A stretch of DNA of 64,000 nt from Viridibacterium sediminicola (GTDB lineage Bacteria > Pseudomonadota > Gammaproteobacteria > Burkholderiales > Rhodocyclaceae): assembly GCF_039631295.1 (NCBI RefSeq), contig NZ_JBDIVE010000006.1:1-64000 (forward strand), written 5' to 3'. Numbering within the stretch: position 1 is the first letter of the stretch; each line of letters opens with the position of its first letter. Position numbers and translations under genes: made by a program. This document shows positions 52,912 to 62,180 of this stretch, one piece after another. The notes under the pieces were generated by a model that saw only the letters and a list, made by a program, of their open reading frames with translations, had not been told where the DNA came from and searched no databases.

Positions 52912-54001
52912 GATGAGTAGCCAAGAAAAAATCTACGTAGCGGGGCATCGTGGCATGGTGGGGTCGGCCATCCTGCGCCAACTGAAAGTTCAGGGATACA
53001 CGCAGATCATCACCCGCACCCACGCTGAGCTGGACCTTACCAACCAGCGTGCGGTGCGCACATTTTTCGATCAGGAAAAGCCCAGCCAGGTGTATCTGGC
53101 CGCGGCCAAGGTTGGTGGTATTCACGCCAACAACACCTATCCGGCCGAATTCATCTATCAAAACCTGATGATGGAAGCCAATATCATCGACGCGGCCTAC
53201 CGCAACGGCGTGCATAAATTGCTGTTTCTTGGTTCAAGCTGTATTTACCCCAAGCTTGCCGAACAACCGATGCGCGAAGACGCCTTGCTCAGCGGCGCCC
53301 TTGAAGCGACCAACGAGCCCTATGCCATCGCCAAGATCGCCGGCATCAAGCTCTGCGAAAGCTACAACCGCCAATACGGCGTGGATTACCGCAGCGTGAT
53401 GCCGACCAATCTCTACGGCCCCGGCGACAACTACCACCTCGCCAACAGCCACGTGCTGCCGGCCATGATCCGCAAATTTCACCTCGCCAAGTTGGCGATG
53501 GAAGGTGATCTCGTCAGCATCATCGCAAACGAGCAAGAGTACGGCCTTATTCCTGAAGACATTCGCGCGATGATTGGTCTGGAGCCCCCAATTCCTCACG
53601 GGGCTAATGGGCCCGTCACACTCGACTTCAAGCTCCTCCCACGTAACTCCGTGACCCTCTGGGGAACCGGTACGCCTTACCGTGAGTTTCTACACGTAGA
53701 CGACATGGCCTCCGCCTGCATTTACGTCATGAATCTGGACCGCGAAACCTACGCCGCCAATACTCAGCCTATGTGCAGCCATATCAACGTGGGTTATGGG
53801 TCGGACCTGACAATTCGCGAAGTGGCCGAATTGGTGGCGAAGGTCGTCGGCTATACCGGCAATATTGAATTCGATGCTACGAAACCGGACGGTACGCCGC
53901 GCAAGCTGATGGATAGTAAATGTCTCAATATCTTAGGCTGGAGGCCTTCCATCAATATTGAAGTGGGTCTACATCAGACATATCAGTCATACGTCTTTTA
54001 A
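52910..54001 (+). CDS. fcl: GDP-L-fucose synthase
   Basis: Epimerase/reductase that turns GDP-4-keto-6-deoxymannose into GDP-L-fucose. About 363 residues with NADP-binding YVAGHRGMVGSAILRQLKVQ, FLGSSCIYPKLAEQPM, the YxxxK pair in NEPYAIAKIAGIKLCESYNR and MPTNLYGPGDNYH. Usual length is about 310-320. Roughly 40 extra residues (about 200-240: GDLVSIIANEQEYGLIPEDI onward) lie just before VTLWGTGTPYREFLHVDDMA. ATGs at 52910 and 52913 are both possible. The 5' part is GC-rich like gmd; the 3' part drifts to AT-rich. Confidence 0.95.
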   Translation: MMSSQEKIYVAGHRGMVGSAILRQLKVQGYTQIITRTHAELDLTNQRAVRTFFDQEKPSQVYLAAAKVGGIHANNTYPAEFIYQNLMMEANIIDAAYRNGVHKLLFLGSSCIYPKLAEQPMREDALLSGALEATNEPYAIAKIAGIKLCESYNRQYGVDYRSVMPTNLYGPGDNYHLANSHVLPAMIRKFHLAKLAMEGDLVSIIANEQEYGLIPEDIRAMIGLEPPIPHGANGPVTLDFKLLPRNSVTLWGTGTPYREFLHVDDMASACIYVMNLDRETYAANTQPMCSHINVGYGSDLTIREVAELVAKVVGYTGNIEFDATKPDGTPRKLMDSKCLNILGWRPSINIEVGLHQTYQSYVF

Positions 54002-54056
54002 ACATAGATGACCGTTTCTGCGGTTTTAGAAAGATCATTTTAAATGATTGTTTTTT

Positions 54057-55586
54057 ATGTCTGTAGTTAAAAGACTGTTGTCTGGGAGTATTGCCGGGTG
54101 GGCAAGCATTGCGATTTTGACCGTAAATCAACTTGCCTTAGTGCCGATTTTTTTAAAGTATTGGACGGTTGAGGAGTTTGCGGTTTGGTTGGCCGCGCAG
54201 GCTGTTTTGTCCTTTGGTACTGTGCTTAGTGTTGGCTATAACACCTATTTAGAGTTTGAGTTTATAAAGTACGGAGAAAAAAACAGAATTCGTATTGCCG
54301 AAATTCTCTATTCGGCCGCTCCTTGTGTTTTTGTTCTAGCAGCATGTGAAACCTCTGTTGTTTTTTTTGCAATCAAAAGTGGGTGGGCGAACAGTCTATT
54401 TAACTCCGATGGAGATCTACCTGCATGGTTGCTTCGAGATGCAGGCTATCTCATTCTTGTTCAGTCTCTTGGCTATTTGATTAGTGTATGTGTTCTGGGG
54501 TTGATTCAACGCGCAATTGTTCCTTTTGGATATTACTCGCGAAATGCGTGGCTATATGTGTGTGGATCAATCGTATCGACTCTTGGCGCCGTCTGTTCCG
54601 TAGTGTCAGGAGGAGGGGTGCTGGTGACAGGTATCGCCCAGGTTGCCGCATATTTTTTATTTTCAGTGGCTGCTGCGTACTATTTGATAAATATACTTAA
54701 AGACGAACTGTTGCTGCCGCGAAAATTCAGTTTGCTATACGGTTTTAAATCATTGCTTCCCGCATCCGCATTGGCAGTAAAAACGCTATTTGGAATGCTT
54801 CAGCAGCAAGGCGTTCGATTGTTATTAGGTGGTTTTTTAGGCATGCATGAGCTGGCCAGTTTTGCATCAATGCGAACGATAAATAATGTTGCCATGCAAG
54901 CAGCGAGCACCGTTGTTAACCCGTTGGCGCCAGAGCTGATGCGCTATGCGAATAGTGGTGATTCAGAAAAGATGCACTCCACCTTTGGTTTGATGTGGAT
55001 CTTGGTAGCCATATCGCTGGCCTTTGTGTTGGTTCCTTTGCAATGGATTGCTCCGCTAGTTTTCAAAACCTGGACTCTCGGACGTATTTCATATTACCCA
55101 TTTGTTTTTTGCGGCTTGTCAGTAGCTTTGCTTGTTTTTTGTGTTTCACAGCCTGCACTAACGATAGTAAAAGGAACCAACAGCATAAAAACGCAACTCG
55201 CGGCAACCATCTGCGGCGCATTTGTACTGATTGTGTCTATCTATTGTCTTTCAAAAAGTATTGGCTTGCTTTCGGCTGCCGTTGGATTAATAGCCTCGGA
55301 GGTCATCGCGTTAATATTTTATATGCTCAGTGCAAAGCGATGGATAGCACGTCACGAAATGACCTGGCCTCAGTTGCTATTTATCAGGGTTGTAGTCGTA
55401 TGCAGCATTTCTTCCCTAGGGATATTGCTAACCGCAGCTTTTCCAGAGCATGCCTTGACGATTACTGCTGTGATCTGGTTGTGTGAGCTAGCTATGCTGC
55501 CGTTGGTGTGGCGGGCGTTGCCGTACGTACTGAAGGAGCGCTTTGTGAGTATTCAAAAGCGTGTTGTTAGTGCGGGAATTGAATGA
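54057..55586 (+). CDS. Wzx-like polysaccharide flippase
   Basis: A 509-residue integral membrane protein with about 12 to 14 helices and little sequence conservation, as expected for Wzx/MATE-type flippases that move undecaprenyl-linked repeat units to the periplasm. The N-terminal SGSIAGWASIAILTVNQLAL and LVPIFLKYWTVEEFAVWLAA match the usual opening of this superfamily. The ATG at 54057 is preferred; a TTG three codons upstream is also open. The gene is AT-rich. It overlaps the next gene through ATGA. Confidence 0.85.
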   Translation: MSVVKRLLSGSIAGWASIAILTVNQLALVPIFLKYWTVEEFAVWLAAQAVLSFGTVLSVGYNTYLEFEFIKYGEKNRIRIAEILYSAAPCVFVLAACETSVVFFAIKSGWANSLFNSDGDLPAWLLRDAGYLILVQSLGYLISVCVLGLIQRAIVPFGYYSRNAWLYVCGSIVSTLGAVCSVVSGGGVLVTGIAQVAAYFLFSVAAAYYLINILKDELLLPRKFSLLYGFKSLLPASALAVKTLFGMLQQQGVRLLLGGFLGMHELASFASMRTINNVAMQAASTVVNPLAPELMRYANSGDSEKMHSTFGLMWILVAISLAFVLVPLQWIAPLVFKTWTLGRISYYPFVFCGLSVALLVFCVSQPALTIVKGTNSIKTQLAATICGAFVLIVSIYCLSKSIGLLSAAVGLIASEVIALIFYMLSAKRWIARHEMTWPQLLFIRVVVVCSISSLGILLTAAFPEHALTITAVIWLCELAMLPLVWRALPYVLKERFVSIQKRVVSAGIE

Positions 55587-57202
55587 TGATGAACGCCACG
55601 ACAGAGTATGGATTTGTAGATAACAGACAGATATCTCTTGTAAGAAGCTGTATAAATTTTCTATTGATTTTTAGTGCCATCATCCAGTTGTTTTTGTATT
55701 TTACATATGAAGACAATGCGGTGTCTGTGTTGATTGTGTTGTTCGTTTCGTTGTTGACTACGGCATATTGTTTGAATGGTCGCGTATTTTGTAAAACACC
55801 TGTGTCGAGCTTGCTCATACTTGGTTTTAATTTTGTGAGTTTAAGTGGAGCAATGGTTGTAATGACCATGGGTGCAAACCCGATCGTCAAGTACTTAAAT
55901 GTTCCTTTATATACATTTAGCTTGTTGGCGATTGCTCAGATTACATTGATATTTTCTCATGTAGTCTATTTGAGGTCGTATGTTTTTGTCAGGGCTAGCG
56001 AGCTGATTAGAGAGAATATATTAAAACCAATCGGCTTGTTTGATCTTCCAGGAGATAAAGTACTTTGGACTATGGGCGTAGTGGGGTGTATTGCGATTTC
56101 ACTGACGCGCGCGGGAAGCTTTGGGGAAGCACAAACCTTCCAGGGTAATGACGTTGGCAGCAAGGTGTTCGCGGGGTTTGCTGTTTTTTCAGCCGCACCA
56201 TTGTTTGGGCCGATATTTAAAAAATTTTACGAAAATACTGAAGATAAGCCCCTTGGCATCTCATGGTGGCCGCTGATTACCTATTTTTGCATGTTGTTGA
56301 TAGTTGCTACGGTCGCTAACACTCGGCAGGTGTTTGCCGACGCTGTTATCGAGTGTGCATTAGGTGCAGTAATTCTGTTTTGTTTGGGGAAAATAAAGCT
56401 TACGTCACAGTTGCTGAAGAGACTGATTCTTATAGCGCTGGTCGCTACAGTTGTATTGCCTCTAATGTCTAGATTTTCTATAGCAATGGTGGTTGCGCGA
56501 GAGTTTAGAGCGGACTCGTCGCCAATTTCCCTCCTGTCTCTAACATGGAGTTCGTTTTGGGATCAGGCAGCCATTGCTTCTTATCAGGAGGGAATAAAGA
56601 CAGCATTGCTTGGTGACTACAATGAGTTTTATGCAGACAATCCACTGCTGTCTAGATTTATTATCACGAAATTTCACGACAATATGTTCTATTTTTCAGG
56701 GCATCTACAGTCGGGAGATGGGTGGTTGTTATTTAATTCTGCGTTGGATCGAATTATTGCATTGCTGCCACAGCCATTGATTAACATTCTGGGGCTTCAT
56801 GTAGATAAATCTGATCTATTAAGCTCCAACGGTGACTATCTTTTTTCACTAGCCTCCGGGTATGGTCTTGGCGGATATAGAACGGGTTCGATGATTGCAG
56901 AGGGTTTTGCAATGGTTGGATTTTTATACCCGCTGCTATTAGGTGTCTTGGCGATAAGCTGTTTTTCTTTTTACGATGCATTCGCGGATAACTCCCGTGC
57001 CAAAGGGGTTGTTGTTGCTCCGGTGATGATGTTTCAGATCTGGTATCTATTTGGCGGTGTCGGTGGGGCCGCATTTGGTGCGGAAGGGCTGAGTAACGTT
57101 GTTGTGGGCATACTTCGCGGCATGCCACAGATGGTTATTTTCTACTGCGCGATTGCGTTTTTTGTGAATAGCTTTTTGTCCAGCAGGCTTAGTGCCAAAT
57201 AA
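55583..57202 (+). CDS. Probable O-antigen/EPS polymerase (Wzy-like) membrane protein
   Basis: 539 residues with some 10 to 12 predicted membrane helices and a large loop about 295-415 (FRADSSPISLLSLTWSSFWD through FHDNMFYFSGHLQSGDGWLL). That layout and its position right after a flippase fit a Wzy-type polymerase that joins repeat units in the periplasm. Wzy proteins share almost no sequence motifs, so the call rests on topology and context. Three ATGs in a row overlap the flippase stop. Confidence 0.7.
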   Translation: MMMNATTEYGFVDNRQISLVRSCINFLLIFSAIIQLFLYFTYEDNAVSVLIVLFVSLLTTAYCLNGRVFCKTPVSSLLILGFNFVSLSGAMVVMTMGANPIVKYLNVPLYTFSLLAIAQITLIFSHVVYLRSYVFVRASELIRENILKPIGLFDLPGDKVLWTMGVVGCIAISLTRAGSFGEAQTFQGNDVGSKVFAGFAVFSAAPLFGPIFKKFYENTEDKPLGISWWPLITYFCMLLIVATVANTRQVFADAVIECALGAVILFCLGKIKLTSQLLKRLILIALVATVVLPLMSRFSIAMVVAREFRADSSPISLLSLTWSSFWDQAAIASYQEGIKTALLGDYNEFYADNPLLSRFIITKFHDNMFYFSGHLQSGDGWLLFNSALDRIIALLPQPLINILGLHVDKSDLLSSNGDYLFSLASGYGLGGYRTGSMIAEGFAMVGFLYPLLLGVLAISCFSFYDAFADNSRAKGVVVAPVMMFQIWYLFGGVGGAAFGAEGLSNVVVGILRGMPQMVIFYCAIAFFVNSFLSSRLSAK

Positions 57203-57222
57203 CATAAAGTCATGGAATTAGT

Positions 57223-58404
57223 ATGAAGCCCAATGTAGTGATGCTGGTAAGTCATCCTATTCAATATTATGTACCGATCTATCGCTGGCTTGCAGCACAA
57301 GGCGATATCAATCTGACAGTTCTATTTCATAATCGCGTTGGGGTGACAAAGTCATTTGATGCCGGATTTGGTCGAGAGATTGTCTGGGATCTTCCTTTGC
57401 TGGAAGGTTATAAATATGAGTTTTTGTCTGATCGTAGTGAGTCCGGTGGTATTTGTTTTTCAGTAGTTTCCGCATTGTATAGAATTAACCCGGATGTCTT
57501 GTTGGTCCACGGTTATCACGACGTTACGAATATTCTTGCTGTTTTAGCGTCGAGACTTATGGGGGTTCCTGTTTTAATGCGGAGCGACACCAAGCCGACC
57601 CCGCAAAATATGAACCCAGGCTTATTCAAAGGAGCTCTGAAGAGGCTTGTGTTTAAGCAGGTTGACTATTTTTTGTCCATTGGAATGCTCAATCGCAAGT
57701 TCTACTTGCAGAACGGCGTACCGGCAAGAAAGATCCTGTTTTCACCGTTCTCTGTAGAAAATAACTTTTTCACTTTAGATGGCAATGAAAGAGTTTGGCG
57801 ACGTAAACAAACTCGTTTAGCGCTAGGCATTTCTGATAGCGAGTTTGTCGTACTTTCTGCATCCAAGCTGATCAAGCGAAAACGCGTTTCAGATGTGATA
57901 TCCAGCTGTGCCCAATTGCAAGCGGAAGGCCTACCGATGTGCTTGCTCATCGTAGGCTCTGGCGAAGAAGAGATGTCCTTGCGTGCACAAGCAGAAATGT
58001 CTGGCGCTCATGTTGTTTTTGTTGGCTTTAAAAATCAAACGGAAATTCGCGATTTTTATGCCGCATCTGATGTGTTCGTTTTGCCATCTGAACTGGAGCC
58101 TTGGGGATTAGCTGTTAATGAAGCTATGGCATCAGGTTTGCCTTGCGTAGTGTCTGATCAGGTTGGTGCAGCGCCAGATCTAATCGAAGGTAAAGGAACC
58201 GGAATTGTATATCCATGCGCTGATCTCTTAGGTCTGGCGGAGGCATTGAGAAGACTTGCGCTGGATAGACCGCTTTTATTGTCTTGTGGTTCGCGTGCTC
58301 TGCAATTAATTGCTGACTGGGATAATTCTGTCTGTGCGAAGGAGTTCCGTGTGGCGATAGCTTTGGCGGTAAAAAAAGATCAACAACATAGTGCTGCGGT
58401 ATGA
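57223..58404 (+). CDS. Glycosyltransferase, GT4 family (first of three)
   Basis: 393 residues with the GT-B fold. The N-terminal domain begins VVMLVSHPIQYYVPIYRWLA. The nucleotide-sugar-binding C-terminal domain has ALGISDSEFVVLSASKLIKR and VFVLPSELEPWGLAVNEAMA, followed by SGLPCVVSDQVGAAPDLIEG, which is the E-x7-E retaining motif. Donor and acceptor cannot be told. Its stop overlaps the next start (ATGA), so the transferases are translated as a set. Confidence 0.9.
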   Translation: MKPNVVMLVSHPIQYYVPIYRWLAAQGDINLTVLFHNRVGVTKSFDAGFGREIVWDLPLLEGYKYEFLSDRSESGGICFSVVSALYRINPDVLLVHGYHDVTNILAVLASRLMGVPVLMRSDTKPTPQNMNPGLFKGALKRLVFKQVDYFLSIGMLNRKFYLQNGVPARKILFSPFSVENNFFTLDGNERVWRRKQTRLALGISDSEFVVLSASKLIKRKRVSDVISSCAQLQAEGLPMCLLIVGSGEEEMSLRAQAEMSGAHVVFVGFKNQTEIRDFYAASDVFVLPSELEPWGLAVNEAMASGLPCVVSDQVGAAPDLIEGKGTGIVYPCADLLGLAEALRRLALDRPLLLSCGSRALQLIADWDNSVCAKEFRVAIALAVKKDQQHSAAV

Positions 58405-59561
58405 AAATTGTATTGTTTTCGCATCCGGATTTTATGAATAGTAAAAGCATGCCTCTTTTTGCGCGGATGTTGAGTTCAAGCTTTGGTGCGGTGGATGTTG
58501 TTTCTCCCAAGCCTGTTTTTTATCGTCTTTCCTTTGGGGGTGGCGTTAAGAAGTGGCTTTCATATGTAGATCAATATATTGTTTTTCCGGTGTCGGTAAA
58601 GCTATATATCAGAAGATTGCCAAAAGATACTTTGTTTGTATTTTGTGATCAGGCGTTGGGGCCTTGGGTTCCGCTGGTGAAGAATAGGCCGCATGTTATT
58701 CATTGTCATGACCTTATGGCCCTTCGCTCGGCGCTCGGTGCGGTTGCAGAAAATCCTACTGGTTTGACGGGGAAAATCTATCAGCGATTTATACGCTGGG
58801 GGTTCTCACAGGGTAAAAACTTTATATCCGTTTCCGAGCAAACCCGCACCGAATTACATCGCTACGCGCACATCAATGCTGATGAGTCTGTTGTTGTATA
58901 TAACGGATTGAACTACCCATATTGTCCGATGACGGAGGATGCGCGTACAAAATGTCTTGTAGATGCTGGGCTTCCGGTTGAAGCACGAGGCATGTTGCTG
59001 CATGTCGGGGGGGGGCAGTGGTACAAAAACAGGGTGGGCATTGTTGAGATGTACGCGGCCTACGCGGAACGTGTTAAGGATCCGCTGCCTCTCTGGATGA
59101 TTGGTCCTAAAGATCAAGCGGCGGTGTTACAGGCCATTAAAAAGGTACCGCCCGGCGGCAAGGTGTATTTGTTGAGCGGTTTGGACTCAAGCGCTTTGCA
59201 TGCGGCTTATGCGCACGCGCGATTGTTGCTATTTCCAAGTCTTTCGGAGGGGTTTGGCTGGCCGATTGTGGAGGCGATGGCGTGTGGTACGCCCGTCGTG
59301 ACAACAGGTGAGGCACCGATGACCGAAGTCGGGGGGGATGCAGCCTTCTATCACTATCGCCGAACGCTGAAAAATGCTCGCGAATGGGCGATTGAGGGGG
59401 CTGTTCTTATTTCGAATATTCTGAACCTGCCGGATGATGACAGAGAGGCGGTTGTTCGGCGAGGCATTGAGAATGTGGCTCGCTTTGATTCTCAGCGTAC
59501 ATTACAAGCATATAAGGCGGTATATCGCCGCATTTTGGAAAGGTCGGGGTTTTCGTCTTGA
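58401..59561 (+). CDS. Glycosyltransferase, GT4 family (second)
   Basis: 386 residues, GT-B fold. MKIVLFSHPDFMNSKSMPLF opens the acceptor domain, HVIHCHDLMALRSALGAVAE follows, and the donor-binding half ends LLLFPSLSEGFGWPIVEAMA with CGTPVVTTGEAPMTEVGGDA. This resembles mannosyltransferase-like GT4 enzymes of EPS loci, but specificity is not certain. It overlaps both neighbours by four bases. Confidence 0.9.
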   Translation: MKIVLFSHPDFMNSKSMPLFARMLSSSFGAVDVVSPKPVFYRLSFGGGVKKWLSYVDQYIVFPVSVKLYIRRLPKDTLFVFCDQALGPWVPLVKNRPHVIHCHDLMALRSALGAVAENPTGLTGKIYQRFIRWGFSQGKNFISVSEQTRTELHRYAHINADESVVVYNGLNYPYCPMTEDARTKCLVDAGLPVEARGMLLHVGGGQWYKNRVGIVEMYAAYAERVKDPLPLWMIGPKDQAAVLQAIKKVPPGGKVYLLSGLDSSALHAAYAHARLLLFPSLSEGFGWPIVEAMACGTPVVTTGEAPMTEVGGDAAFYHYRRTLKNAREWAIEGAVLISNILNLPDDDREAVVRRGIENVARFDSQRTLQAYKAVYRRILERSGFSS

Positions 59562-60712
59562 ATCTACTGCATGTAATTCCATCTTTGAATCCAAAAGGCG
59601 GCGGCCCAATGGAGGGATTGATTCAGATGGCTCATGTTCACAAAAAGAACGGAGTTCATGTGGAGGTGGTCTGCTTCGATGAGCCAGGTGACGTTCATTT
59701 ACAGGGCCTGCCGGTTGTTCCTCATCCACTCGGAAAGGGGATGATGACTTATGGCTACAACCCGAGACTTGTTCCTTGGCTAAAGGACAACATCCATCGT
59801 TTTGATGCAGTGGTGATAAACGGTGTATGGCAATACCATGCATTCGGCACCTGGCGTGCTCTGAAAAATTCTGGTAAGCCCTATTTCGTCTACACCCACG
59901 GCATGCTTGATCCCTGGTTCAAGCATGCATACCCGTTGAAGCACCTAAAAAAATGGCTTTACTGGCCATGGGCCGATTATCGTGTGCTCAGGGATGCAAA
60001 AGCTGTGTTATTTACCTGTGAGGAGGAGAAGTTATTGGCTCCTAAGAGCTTCTGGCTCTACAAGGTAAATCCCCGCGTCGTGAAGTACGGTGCAGCTACG
60101 CCGCCACAGGACAGTGACCGTGTCCGCGAACTTTTTTTGAATTCGTTTCCGATTTTGCGCGGAAAAAAATCACTATTGTTTTTAAGTCGTATACATGAAA
60201 AGAAAGGTTGCGATTTATTGATCGAGGCGTTCGCACGCATAGCCGGTCTGGATGAGGACGTTCGTCTGGTGATGGCGGGGCCGGATCAACATGGTCTGGT
60301 TGAAGGTCTGAAAGCCCAAGCCGAGTGCCTGGGAATTGCCGATCGGATTGTGTGGACAGGAATGCTTAGGGGCGATATGAAATGGGGCGCATTTTATGCG
60401 AGTGAACTGTTTGTCCTGCCCTCTCATCAGGAAAATTTCGGCATCGCAGTTGCTGAGGCTTTAGGTTGTGGCGTTCCGACCCTGATTTCTAACAAAGTGA
60501 ATATCTGGCGTGAAATTGAAGAGGATGGTGCAGGTTTGGTTGGCAACGATGATGTGGCGGATACCGAAGCGAACTTGCGACGTTGGGTTGAAATGAGCTT
60601 TACAGAAAAACAGAAAATGATGAAACAAGCGCGAGCTACGTTCAAAGAGCGCTACACCGTTGAGCAAATGACTCATAGCATGCTGAGCACTATAAAGGAT
60701 TGCGTTGCATGA
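59558..60712 (+). CDS. Glycosyltransferase, GT4 family (third)
   Basis: 384 residues, GT-B fold. The N-terminus is LLHVIPSLNPKGGGPMEGLI, which fits the glycine-rich loop of GT4 enzymes. SLLFLSRIHEKKGCDLLIEA and LFVLPSHQENFGIAVAEALG plus CGVPTLISNKVNIW are donor-site motifs. The start is a TTG at 59558 that shares bases with the previous TGA, and no ATG lies near. Such tight overlap points to coupled translation. Confidence 0.9.
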   Translation: MNLLHVIPSLNPKGGGPMEGLIQMAHVHKKNGVHVEVVCFDEPGDVHLQGLPVVPHPLGKGMMTYGYNPRLVPWLKDNIHRFDAVVINGVWQYHAFGTWRALKNSGKPYFVYTHGMLDPWFKHAYPLKHLKKWLYWPWADYRVLRDAKAVLFTCEEEKLLAPKSFWLYKVNPRVVKYGAATPPQDSDRVRELFLNSFPILRGKKSLLFLSRIHEKKGCDLLIEAFARIAGLDEDVRLVMAGPDQHGLVEGLKAQAECLGIADRIVWTGMLRGDMKWGAFYASELFVLPSHQENFGIAVAEALGCGVPTLISNKVNIWREIEEDGAGLVGNDDVADTEANLRRWVEMSFTEKQKMMKQARATFKERYTVEQMTHSMLSTIKDCVA

Positions 60713-61272
60713 TCATCTCGGGTAGCGATCCGTACACCCAGGCATCTTTTTCTTTTAGCAATCGTTTAGCCCGTCTAGCCTGGACGTGTGTTGAGTTAAC
60801 TCTATTTAGGTTCTCTCCTCGTCCTCTTCATCGCTGGCGTGCATTTCTACTTAGATTATTTGGCGCCAAGCTCGGTTCGCATGTGCACGTATATCCAGGT
60901 GCGCGCATTTGGGCACCGTGGAATCTGCGAACAGAGAGCTATGTTGGTGTTGCAGACAATGTACGTATCTACAACATTGCAGAAGTTCATCTTGGAGAGC
61001 GCTGCGTAGTTTCTCAGGGTGCTTTTTTGTGTACGGGTAGCCATGACATTGATTCGTCGAATTTTCAATTGATTGCTGATTCGATTCGTCTTGGCCGACA
61101 CACGTGGATTTGTGCTGAGGTATTTGTCGGGCCTGGTGTTGAGATAGCTGATGGATGTGTAATTGCCGCAAGGGCTGTAGTGGTCAAATCTATTAGAGAT
61201 GTATGGACCGTTTGGGCGGGAAATCCAGTTCAATATAAACGTGACCGCAGCAAGAGTTCAGGAGTTGTATGA
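60709..61272 (+). CDS. WcaF-like colanic-acid-type O-acetyltransferase
   Basis: 187 residues of the left-handed beta-helix group. LFRFSPRPLHRWRAFLLRLF, GAKLGSHVHVYPGARIWAPW and then CVVSQGAFLCTGSHDIDSSN match the WcaF/putative colanic acid acetyltransferase pattern, with the catalytic His in GSHD. It probably adds acetyl to a sugar of the repeat unit. The ATG at 60709 overlaps the previous stop by four bases (ATGA); an upstream in-frame TTG is less likely. Confidence 0.88.
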   Translation: MIISGSDPYTQASFSFSNRLARLAWTCVELTLFRFSPRPLHRWRAFLLRLFGAKLGSHVHVYPGARIWAPWNLRTESYVGVADNVRIYNIAEVHLGERCVVSQGAFLCTGSHDIDSSNFQLIADSIRLGRHTWICAEVFVGPGVEIADGCVIAARAVVVKSIRDVWTVWAGNPVQYKRDRSKSSGVV

Positions 61273-62100
61273 ATGTCGATTTCCGTACTGATTCTGACTA
61301 AGAACGAGCAGCAAGACTTGCCAGAATGTTTAGCTTCGGTGATATGGAGTAACGACATTCATGTGCTGGATTCTGGTAGTACTGATAACACTTTGCATGT
61401 TGCTGAAGAGGCTGGTGCGAAAGTGTCTGTTCGGCCTTTCGATGGTTACGCCTCGCAGAGGAATGCTGGCCTGAGCCTGCCATTCCTGAACGAATGGATT
61501 TTGATCCTCGACGCTGATGAGCGCATCCCGCCTAGCCTTGTTGATGAGTTGCTGGCGTTTGTTCGCCAGGCGCCGACCTCGGTTGCGGCAGCGAGATTCC
61601 GTCGTCGAGACATTTGGTGGGGGCGTTGGTTGAAGAACGCCCAAATCTCGCCATTCTATATTCGCCTTGTGCGCAAAGGCAGGGCGCATTACGAAAGAGA
61701 AATTAACGAAGTACTCATGGTTGACGGTGAGGTTGTCGACCTACACGGCTATTTTGATCATTATCCATTTTCTAAAGGAATGGATCATTGGATTACTAAG
61801 CATAATATTTATTCCCGTATGGAAGCTCAGTTGATTGCTCAACGCCAGATTGCTGATCACTCATGGGGGAAGGCATTGTTTGGTCGAGACTTTAACGAAC
61901 GCCGTCTGCATCAAAAAGCAATTTTTTACAAATTGCCTGGGCGTCCATTTGTGAAGTTTTTTTATATGTTTTTTTTACGCCGAGCTTTTATGGATGGTTG
62001 GCCGGGTGTCCGATACGCATTGGTCCAGAGCATCTATGAGTATTTTATTGTGTTGAAGACTAAGGAAATTGATTTCAGATCAAGAAATGGCTTTTTTTGA
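61273..62100 (+). CDS. Glycosyltransferase, GT2 family (WaaE/KdtX-like)
   Basis: 275 residues with the GT-A fold. ISVLILTKNEQQDLPECLAS opens the nucleotide-binding domain, VLDSGSTDNTLHVAEEAGAK follows, and WILILDADERIPPSLVDEL holds the DxD-like metal site. HYEREINEVLMVDGEVVDLH with the following HYPFSKGMDHWITKHNIYS resembles WaaE/KdtX-type transferases. It starts right after the acetyltransferase stop. The donor sugar is unknown. Confidence 0.9.
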   Translation: MSISVLILTKNEQQDLPECLASVIWSNDIHVLDSGSTDNTLHVAEEAGAKVSVRPFDGYASQRNAGLSLPFLNEWILILDADERIPPSLVDELLAFVRQAPTSVAAARFRRRDIWWGRWLKNAQISPFYIRLVRKGRAHYEREINEVLMVDGEVVDLHGYFDHYPFSKGMDHWITKHNIYSRMEAQLIAQRQIADHSWGKALFGRDFNERRLHQKAIFYKLPGRPFVKFFYMFFLRRAFMDGWPGVRYALVQSIYEYFIVLKTKEIDFRSRNGFF

Positions 62101-62180
62101 TTTCATATGTTAAGCAAACATAGTTGTTTTTTTGCGTGACGTTAAATGGCAAGTTTTTGTAGTTGATTTCTTAAGCGTCA

